NCBI RefSeq assembly: GCF_000182925.2
Contig: NC_026505.1
Location: forward strand, 6,324,001 to 6,388,000
From: Neurospora crassa OR74A
Taxonomy: Eukaryota; Ascomycota; Sordariomycetes; Sordariales; Sordariaceae
Direction of reading: 5' to 3'
DNA: 64,000 nucleotides
Below, piece by piece: positions 57,058 through 64,000 of this stretch. The notes beneath the pieces were generated by a model. The model saw only the letters and a list, made by a program, of their open reading frames with translations. It searched no databases and was not told the origin of the DNA. Positions within the stretch are counted from its first letter, which is position 1. Every line of letters begins with the position of its first letter. The position numbers and the translations under genes were made by a program.

Positions 57058-59835
57058 TCACTCGCCAACACCAAACAAAGCCAAAGCCATGGCCTCACAC
57101 AGCATCGTCTGGTTCGGCTGCCTCTTGACACTCATCAACCTCGTCAACCCCCCATCACTGCCCGCCTCTTGACCCTGCGCACCCGTATTGACACTGACAC
57201 TCCTCTGTCGTCCACCCATTACTCCTGTCTCAGCAACAGCAAAATCTGACGGCACCGGCAAACCGCTAATGCTTCCCCCTTTCTTGCTAGCATTGCTCCT
57301 CCTCAAACTACCCGGCGGCGATCCAGAAGACGCTCCCGGCCCCATTCCTTGCTGCGCCATCAACGGATGACCCATCGGCATCGGTGGTCTCTGCTTGTCG
57401 TCCACGAAACCACCATTCCTCAGCTTTGGCGACGACGACTTGCTCCTCAGCGTCGGCACGGTAAACCGCGGCGCTTCGAACCGGCCATTGCTCCCTCCCG
57501 ATGCCGAACCAGGGAGTCTGGGCCTGCGTTCGACACTCGGCTCCTTGCTGATGATCCCCCACAGCTGCTGCAACCACCTCTGCTCCGCCTTCTTGCACGT
57601 CTCGGGGGGCTCCGGCTTTGCAGAGCGGCACGGCAAGACTTCGGCACCGGCCATTTCGCGCGTCGGCCAGGGGAACGAGACGGCCATTTCTCGGAGAGTA
57701 AGGGAGTGCATCTGCCGGAGCACGATGCGGATTTGCGCTTCGACATTGATCTCGGGCTTGAAGTACCAATCTTCTCGCTGTTCGAGACGGTCGGCGATCT
57801 GCGTCATGGCGCCCACGAGCCAGTCAATTGCCACGTTGTCTGGCACCGACGAGGCTTGTTTGAGCAGCCAGTCGAGAGTCTCCGGGGTGCCGGATTGGTT
57901 GAGAATGGGGATGCTGCGCTTGTCGTGCTCGCGGTCTTGCAGCTTGAGGATAAAGTCGTTGTAGTGCTTCATTGACGATAGAGGAAGACCGGCAAACTCT
58001 CCGCGGTTGAGAGCGTGCACAAGCTCGTCACCGAAAGCGATGCCGGCTTTGATACCCGAGTTGAGACCGCGACCCGGCCAAAAGTGTACCGTCATGGCGG
58101 CATCCCCGGCCACGGCTACGAGGGCGTGCGGACGCCGGACGAAGCGAGAGTCTTCGAGGGGAAGCCGTTGCACGCCTTCGCGCACAGCTTGTACGACGAT
58201 GGGGATGCGGACGACGTTGATGACTTCTGATTCCTTGAAGCCAAAGAGCTTGAGCCCGTCTTCAATGGACTTCCAGAGCGAGGAGTCGCGGTGTTCGGAA
58301 GGCTTGAAGACGCGGTTCTCGCTGAATCCCTCGGGGATAGATCCGTCTTCGCGGCGGAAGCAACCCGGGGAGCCAAAGTGAACGGGCTCACCATCCACGC
58401 CAACCATCTTGTGCCATTCGTCTTCGGTCAGCTGCATGTTCAGGTACCCCTTGCCGTCATGGTCCGAGGCGTTGAGGAGGTACCGGGTCTGGCCGAGAGT
58501 GAGGAACATGTTGAGCGGTTGGGACCAAGGCAGTCCACCGGCGGAACCGCGGTCAAAGGCCAGACCCAAGGCATAAGACCGACCGCGCTCCTTTTCGTAG
58601 CCGCGGAAGTAGTCACGCCTGACCCAGGAGGCAGCGCCGTCAGTGCCCAATAGAACGTGGAAATCGCCGCACTTGCCGTTCTTGAGCTCTTCCCTTGTGA
58701 CGCCCTCCGCGTGGAGATGAATCAGCCCACGCAAGTCGTCGTCCTGGCATCTGTTGAGAAACCGGTCCTCCACCTTGCGAATCTGGATATTCGCCGAGCC
58801 AGGCCAGACCCTCTCCGGCCGTCCAGCAAACAGTGCCTGGAAGGACTTGGGAGTCAACAGATCCGTGACCGAATCCTGCAGCGTCACGACCTGATCTCTC
58901 CTCCTCGCATTTGGGGGATATCCAACTTCTCCAGTCCTTTCATCTCTCACCCACCTCCTCTCCCACACATGCACCTCAATCTTTCCCCCTCCCTTCTCCG
59001 CCAAAGAGATAGCGCTGGCCAGTCCCGTCGGCCCTCCACCGACAATACAAACCTTCAACCTGCCCACGGGATACTTGTAAATCACCAACTCCTCGCAAGG
59101 CAGCGGTTCCAAGTTTCTATGCAACGTCGGATCAAAGAAGAAATCCACTACCTGCCTCGCCTTTTCACCCACGTCCACCTCAGCCGGGATATTCGCCTTG
59201 ATGAGGATAAACCGCATAGCCTGCACCAACGGCGTCACCCCAAAGTCGGCATGTCGGTTCCCAAACACGCGGTGCATCACTGCCCACACCACGTGCGCCA
59301 CACTTCGGCACAGTTCGCGGTTGGTGATTATGTCCCGCAGCTCCGCGTTCACCCACGGGTTGTTGGAGCTCATCGAAATAAACCGCGTGATGAAGATGCG
59401 CGCCCGGTCGAGGTCGGTGCGGCCGTCGGCTACTGCCGATTCCCCGTAGCGGGAGCCGGCCCATGCGTCTTCATAGGATACGGGAAAGGCGATTTCGTCG
59501 TGGCTCGGTACCACGGGGGTGGCGTGTGGCCTTGTGCGCTTGCCGAAGCTGGCGGCTCGGGAGCGGGTAGTGGGCTGTGGCGGGGAAAGGGTCTTTATGA
59601 GGGTTGGTTTGGACGGTTTACTCCTGAGTCCGCGGCCCCGGGAGCTAGAGGTGGGCTGGGAAGGGGGAAGGGGGAAGGAGAAGTTTGGGTGGGAGCAGTC
59701 TTGTGAGGTGGAGGAGCGGCAGGACATGGAGGAGGGGCCGTAGAGGTGACGACGGGAGGACATTGATGACACGGAGGAACTGTCATTGCAGTAGAACTGC
59801 TCGGAGAGCGAGGGGGATGAGACCCGGGATGGCAT
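57058..59835 (-). CDS. FAD-dependent monooxygenase-like protein with long N- and C-terminal extensions
   Basis: Single-exon ORF of 925 residues from the ATG at 59835. Residues 1-110 are Ser/Pro rich and likely disordered. Residues about 112-250 form a conserved-looking alpha-helical region (FPVSYEDAWAGSRYG, HADFGVTPLVQAMRFILIKA). A Rossmann FAD motif, KVCIVGGGPTGLASAISLA, lies at 261-279, and the second FAD motif VAGDAAMTVHFWPGRGLNSG at about 575-594, as in group A flavin monooxygenases. Residues about 770-925 are again low complexity. The catalytic core is probably intact. The extra N-terminal domain is not usual for simple hydroxylases. The substrate is unknown, and there are no pathway genes beside it. 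Confidence 0.85.
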   Translation of the reverse strand: MPSRVSSPSLSEQFYCNDSSSVSSMSSRRHLYGPSSMSCRSSTSQDCSHPNFSFPLPPSQPTSSSRGRGLRSKPSKPTLIKTLSPPQPTTRSRAASFGKRTRPHATPVVPSHDEIAFPVSYEDAWAGSRYGESAVADGRTDLDRARIFITRFISMSSNNPWVNAELRDIITNRELCRSVAHVVWAVMHRVFGNRHADFGVTPLVQAMRFILIKANIPAEVDVGEKARQVVDFFFDPTLHRNLEPLPCEELVIYKYPVGRLKVCIVGGGPTGLASAISLAEKGGGKIEVHVWERRWVRDERTGEVGYPPNARRRDQVVTLQDSVTDLLTPKSFQALFAGRPERVWPGSANIQIRKVEDRFLNRCQDDDLRGLIHLHAEGVTREELKNGKCGDFHVLLGTDGAASWVRRDYFRGYEKERGRSYALGLAFDRGSAGGLPWSQPLNMFLTLGQTRYLLNASDHDGKGYLNMQLTEDEWHKMVGVDGEPVHFGSPGCFRREDGSIPEGFSENRVFKPSEHRDSSLWKSIEDGLKLFGFKESEVINVVRIPIVVQAVREGVQRLPLEDSRFVRRPHALVAVAGDAAMTVHFWPGRGLNSGIKAGIAFGDELVHALNRGEFAGLPLSSMKHYNDFILKLQDREHDKRSIPILNQSGTPETLDWLLKQASSVPDNVAIDWLVGAMTQIADRLEQREDWYFKPEINVEAQIRIVLRQMHSLTLREMAVSFPWPTREMAGAEVLPCRSAKPEPPETCKKAEQRWLQQLWGIISKEPSVERRPRLPGSASGGSNGRFEAPRFTVPTLRSKSSSPKLRNGGFVDDKQRPPMPMGHPLMAQQGMGPGASSGSPPGSLRRSNASKKGGSISGLPVPSDFAVAETGVMGGRQRSVSVNTGAQGQEAGSDGGLTRLMSVKRQPNQTMLCEAMALALFGVGE

Positions 59836-61803
59836 GTTGGCTGTGATGGGTCTGGTGATAGTCTCTAGAGATGATAGGGGGTGGCGATGATGGTTGCTGC
59901 GGATGGGTAAGTTCAGGACGTAGTGGATATCTTGAATCTAGTAATGTAGGTGCTGGAGTACTGAAAGTCGTGGTGATGGGGTAATAGTGTATAGGTTGCT
60001 CCCTGGTCGTTCTCATCTGGGGTAATTATATCCTTTGCCTCCTTTCCAGAACAAAACCACCCATCGCATGTCACACCAGACACTCGACCGAGTATGTAGT
60101 ACGGTAGAGCAGTGCCGCACTGCCGAAGTGAACATGGGAGTCAAGCTGAGAGGAGGAGGATGTTCACTGGATGCTATGTTGCTGCCTTGGCGCTGAATGA
60201 GGCGGGACACCTGGAACAGCTCTCACCATGTCCAATCCGTCGCCGTTGCACGGGCAAGGTTTTCTAGGGCAGAGAGGCAGAGTCCAATTCTGATGGTTGT
60301 AGGATTCCCTCGGCATGCAGGCAGCCTACAGCCCCAACCGAGAACTCTCCAGGCGATTCATCGATCGGTGGCAGATATTTCTGGGGAACCCAAGCCAAGT
60401 GGAAGCCATCCATCAGATTATGACGAGATATTTCCGACTGTTCAAGACGGGCTGGCAGGGGCAACCATGGCCCTCTCAAACTTCAACGGCAGAAGCGAAC
60501 CGATTGAAGCCCTTGAACAACACCCTTTCTGGGCTCCTATTGCGACCTTGGCTGACCAACGTACCTTTGCAAATGCAGCTATTCGTTGATTCAAGCGAAA
60601 GGGGAGTCCAATGCAGATGCGTGGACGCGGCTATTTTTGTCTCTGTTTGAGTGTGTGGTCTTTTGTTTGGCAACAATCATGTTTCGAACTTTTCATCCTC
60701 TCCGGGGCATTCATGTTTCAGCCAGACAGTGAAGATGCCAAATCAGTTTCCGTGTTTCGTCTATTGATGGGGATGGGGATCATCATGGCAAAGAGCTTCC
60801 ATCTCCTTGCGTCTATTTCGCTTCCGTGCTTCCTGACGATTTAGGTCATGACAAGAAGATGGTTTTAGAAACGAATCGACGCCAAGGGTCCAAAAAAGGA
60901 AGGGTCGCGGTTGCGGTTGCGGTTGACTGGTGGTAAGCGCGATGGTGTGTCTCGTTGGGCAACAGCGTGCCGTCAAGTCTCTACCCAAAGCCCTGGCACC
61001 GGATCTCAAGTTAGCCGCGTAGCCGCCGGTAAGGTAGGTCGGTATGGAGAGACGCCAGGCCGGAGACCAGAAAAGATTCGTGAGGGATGGAAGGGAGACA
61101 TGACACGTCTGGGGGCCGTACCTAGGGCCAAAGTCAAGTGTCGGTTGTCCATCGATGTCGGTCATTGGCGTGTGTGGTGGGTATGTGTGCGACGTCAAGA
61201 TAGGCAAAATAGGTAGTGTACCACTGGATGACAGCCACGCGGGAGCTGCGCCGCACACACATGCCTCACATGAAGGTACCCGTGAGGCAGTGCGCCCCTT
61301 TGTGCAGGACATGGCACCGTAGCAGAACATGGGTCCTGCCTGCTGCTGCCCTACGAGGATCAAAATACCTCTACAATCTGGGGACGGGATCGGAAAAAGA
61401 TAAAGTCAGTGCACAGCCCCGAAATCTAGTTGGTCATCGTGGAGCCGAAGGATGATGGATGGACTCAAGTCCGATGGACGGAGACCATGGAGATACCTGC
61501 CTGCCTACCTGCCTGCCTGCCTGCCTGTCATACTATAGGGGTAATCACGCACCTACCCGATAAGTGCTGTGCCGGGTGACAATGCAGTCCATGTACCACA
61601 CTCGCCATCGGGTCTTATTCGATATTGATTACTGAATCGTTCTTGCTTGCCAACGCAGACGTGAGAATATCTCCGAAGGAGTAAGCTCGGACTGGTGAAC
61701 AGAAGAAATGTGCAGTACCATGGAAGGTAAGCTCGCTTAACGCAGCCAATCTGCTTATATCCGATCAGACGCATGCACCAATGGCCAAAAATACCACTCC
61801 TAC
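59836..61803. other. Intergenic region
   Basis: No gene accepted. A TGCC tetramer run lies at 61496-61528. Several frames are open but without motifs or codon bias. Confidence 0.5.
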
Positions 61804-62404
61804 CTACCGTTGCGCTGCCCGTTGACGACCGGAGTGAAGCCTGTCTGGTGTTTCGTGTCGCTGCTCGTCAAGGCTCCAGAGCACACAGGCCAGGTCGACG
61901 ATGTTGCACCCTAGGATAATTTTCCTATTCGTCTCTAGCATTGATGTCATTGCGACGAGTTGGATGATTGGGTCCAATGGGATGGGCGCCCCATGTTCCT
62001 TCATGTTGTGCAAGTCCGAGTGTTCGGGTGTTGCCAAGTTGAAGCATCAATGAATGCGAGGCAGCGATATGGGAATTGGGAATGCCCTCATTCTGGGGGC
62101 ACGGTCGCGATGCCCGAGTCCGAATCCACCTAGTCCAGTTTCCCCGCAGTACCAACGATTCCTGAGATCGGCCGTAGACATGGATCCGTCCCTTGATTCG
62201 AAAAATACGAATCGCATTGCGGCTCAGTGCAATATCGAGCGCGGCGGGGAGCATAGCGGATTTGGTGGTCGCGCCTCCTTTTTCGATGTCGTGATCATTT
62301 GGGGCGTCAGGTGCTGGGCCGACGTGGTTGCGATGTTGATAGAAGCGTTCGTCCCGTGTGGGAAAGGGAAAGGAAGCGATGATGGAAGGCCCTGGCTCGC
62401 TCAT
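61804..62404 (-). CDS. Possible small gene or gene relic, unknown
   Basis: Two overlapping minus-strand frames look coding by C-ending codons. From ATG 62404 one reads MSEPGPSIIASFPFPTRDER to about 62040. From there a second frame reads HSDLHNMKEHGAPIPLDPII and TNRKIILGCNIVDLACVLWS to TAG at 61804. The change of frame falls near CTTGGCAACACCC at about 62030-62042; I could not decide between an intron and a frameshift. No family recognised. Its 5' end is only 66 bp from the tRNA gene. Confidence 0.25.
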
Positions 62405-62469
62405 GGTCTGTGCACACATCTTGCGAATATGACCAGTAGATACTCGTCAATTCTCAACAACAATCACTC

Positions 62470-62551
62470 GGCGTGGTGGCAGAGTGGTCTAATGCGCAAG
62501 ACTAGAAATCTTGTTCCTTCGGGAGCGTCTGTTCGAATCAGGCCCACGTCG
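62470..62551 (+). tRNA. tRNA-Ser(AGA)
   Basis: An 82-nt class II tRNA. Acceptor GGCGTGG pairs with CCACGTC (one G-U pair). D-arm GCA/TGC; anticodon stem CAAGA/TCTTG with loop CTAGAAA gives anticodon AGA for UCU. The 13-nt variable arm can form TTCC/GGGA. T-arm GTCTG/CAGGC with loop TTCGAAT; discriminator G. Box A (TGGCAGAGTGG) and box B (GTTCGAATC) are present. There is no intron. The anticodon A34 would be modified to inosine. Confidence 0.95.
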
Positions 62552-62573
62552 CACGATGACCATCAACAACTTC

Positions 62574-62591
62574 TTTTTTCGCCTTTTTTTT
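62574..62591 (+). terminator. Pol III terminator T-runs of tRNA-Ser
   Basis: T6 at 62574-62579 and T8 at 62584-62591 follow the tRNA by 22 nt. Confidence 0.75.
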
Positions 62592-64000
62592 CCCTGTCAT
62601 TTCTTGTCTATCAACTCGTTCCTTTTTTATCACCTCCTTTTATATGTTTTATCTTCTTCTTTTTTTACATTTGAAAAGGTCGAATGTCATGAATGAGTGG
62701 CATTCCTTCAATGGTCAGCTTTTATGATATTGAGAAACATTGTACATGTTTCCGAACGACACAGTTCGATGAGGTAATGAACATAGATCCGGAATCTGAT
62801 GTATCCAAATTGGGCACATTAGATGCTTTTTTCGATTGTTTGTCAGTCAAGAGACTGGATGTTGAAATGTTCTACTCCAATACACAATTGATTATTGTCG
62901 AGTGTCAAAATACTTCATTTACATCTTGATTATTATGAAATTCATGTTGGTGGATCATATTTTCCAGTCTAGCTGGACCCAACAATTTCAGTAGAATTTA
63001 CCTCCTAGAGGTAGGTAGAGGGATCGGAAAGAAACCTGATCAAGTTGGGACATCTCATCTTTTACATGACCTCAAATTGAACTTCATGTTGTCTCAACAA
63101 AGATGACAGTCGACTGGAACATGAATCTCTTCACCGAAGAACCTGTGAGGCTCACCTGAGTGTATCGGTCCAATGGAACAAACTGTAAGCCACTACCACC
63201 GGAGGGAATTCACTACCAGATATCCTCATAGATGTATCATTCCCCTTTGTCTGATTCGTAGGCTGAAGATGCCGGGCCACTTGGGCTTCTGGCACGACTG
63301 CACTTCACGAAGAGGCAAGATGGAGCATCAGACACTCGGGTTCTCCAATCTCCATCGGACCGCATCAAATGCTCAAGCCGTCGTTCACTTCAAAGAGGCT
63401 TACACTTACGAGTCTTGGGCTCCCTCGCTTTGCCAGACTTGCGTCACTCATCATGTCTCTACCCTGCTCCGAGGAAACTTCAACTTCCAGGTTGTGGCTC
63501 ACTCAACGTACGGCGATGACAGCACGCGGAGCCGGAAACACCTTGCAACTTCAAAGAGGCGCCTAAAGCCAATGTCAACGCCTCCCCACAATATCAAGCC
63601 TCAAGGTGACACAAAGCAGCCACATCCTCCACTCAGCAACAGTTCGCGCGTAACTCGACCGAGTACCGTAAAACCGTGCCTGCCACGTCCGCCACGTCCA
63701 CCACTTCCTCCGTGGGGGCCAACACGCCGCCATGTGGCTGTCCACTCTAGCTGAACGTCTGTGTCACTTGAATTCATGACTCCGTCCAGGCACCTCTCCC
63801 AAGAAGAGTTTCGATACCGAAGCCACATCGATAATCCACAAAGCCTTTCACGAATCACGGCAGCCAGGCTGCAAGCAGTACAATGAGAGACATTGGCCTA
63901 TAATTACCACCCAGTCGTGCCATTTACGTCATGCTTCGCCATAATCTGGGGTATAGAACGGCTCTTTCACATAGACGGAAGGTAGATGGGTACCTCCTGT
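62592..64000. other. Intergenic region with an AT-rich patch
   Basis: 62590-63090 is clearly more AT-rich than the rest of the window. It holds a 78-codon ORF at 62693-62929 (opening MSGIPSMVSFYDIEKH) whose codons end mostly in A/T, unlike the neighbours; I do not claim it as a gene. From 63173 a 193-codon plus-strand frame is open but lacks domains. Confidence 0.45.

Noticed and set aside
58657-59706. 349-codon plus-strand frame
   Set aside because: It lies entirely inside the minus-strand FAD monooxygenase-like gene, which has clear motifs; the plus frame is a shadow.
62054-62674. 206-codon plus-strand frame
   Set aside because: It runs through the tRNA-Ser gene and its terminator, so it is not a real coding region.

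Overview
The window looks like nuclear DNA of a filamentous ascomycete, most likely a member of the Sordariales (Neurospora/Sordaria type). The evidence is short introns (about 50-80 nt) with GTRNGT-like donors and CTAAC/CTGAC branch sites, codons that often end in C, long pyrimidine-rich 5' leaders, wide gene spacing and the set of conserved genes. The genus is inference from memory and could not be checked by search. I see no intact transposon, CRISPR array, rRNA or bacterial-type operon.

Layout. 1-8.1 kb holds no gene I can support beyond one possible spliced Cys-rich ORF (about 5.65-6.1 kb, minus). At 8.1-9.7 kb lies a PPIL4-type cyclophilin with an RRM (minus). At 11.6-12.2 kb is a helix-containing hypothetical protein (minus). 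13-18 kb is sparse and contains decayed coding sequence: an unidentified relic near 15.2-15.6 kb (plus) and a broken UstYa/DUF3328 gene at 16.75-17.83 kb (minus). Just upstream of the latter on the same strand is a 134-residue protein made of three near-identical repeats (18.4-18.8 kb). 20.9-24.3 kb carries a glycine amidinotransferase-like enzyme (plus) and a GABA/choline-type permease (minus), converging tail to tail.

25.8-36 kb is a housekeeping block: the SAGA subunit Sgf29 (plus), an Arf6-class GTPase (plus, with a 5'-UTR intron), the Mediator kinase Ssn3/CDK8 (minus) and Arp2 of the Arp2/3 complex (minus). A frameshifted small coiled-coil ORF lies directly downstream of ssn3. Then come a hydantoin/Asp-Glu racemase homologue (plus, 37-37.8 kb), a frameshifted small membrane-protein gene (38.2-38.6 kb, minus) and an MFS sugar transporter (39.3-40.9 kb, minus). 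A 1161-residue NACHT NLR-like (STAND) protein follows (42.5-46.1 kb, plus), converging within 155 bp on an NmrA/isoflavone-reductase-like oxidoreductase (46.2-47.3 kb, minus).

48-52 kb holds the RNA polymerase I subunit Rpa43 and type I mannose-6-phosphate isomerase (both plus). 54-56.6 kb contains a tandem pair of Thr/Ser-rich secreted proteins with the same intron position. 57-59.8 kb is a 925-residue FAD-dependent monooxygenase-like protein (minus). A tRNA-Ser(AGA) gene sits at 62.5 kb, followed by an AT-rich stretch.

The genes are independent transcription units. Functional links are limited: Sgf29 and Ssn3 both act in Pol II transcription, and Arf6 and Arp2 both act in membrane/actin dynamics. 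The most unusual parts are the decayed UstYa gene beside the repeat protein, the NLR with an unidentified C-terminal half, the tandem secreted pair, and several small genes broken by frameshifts.
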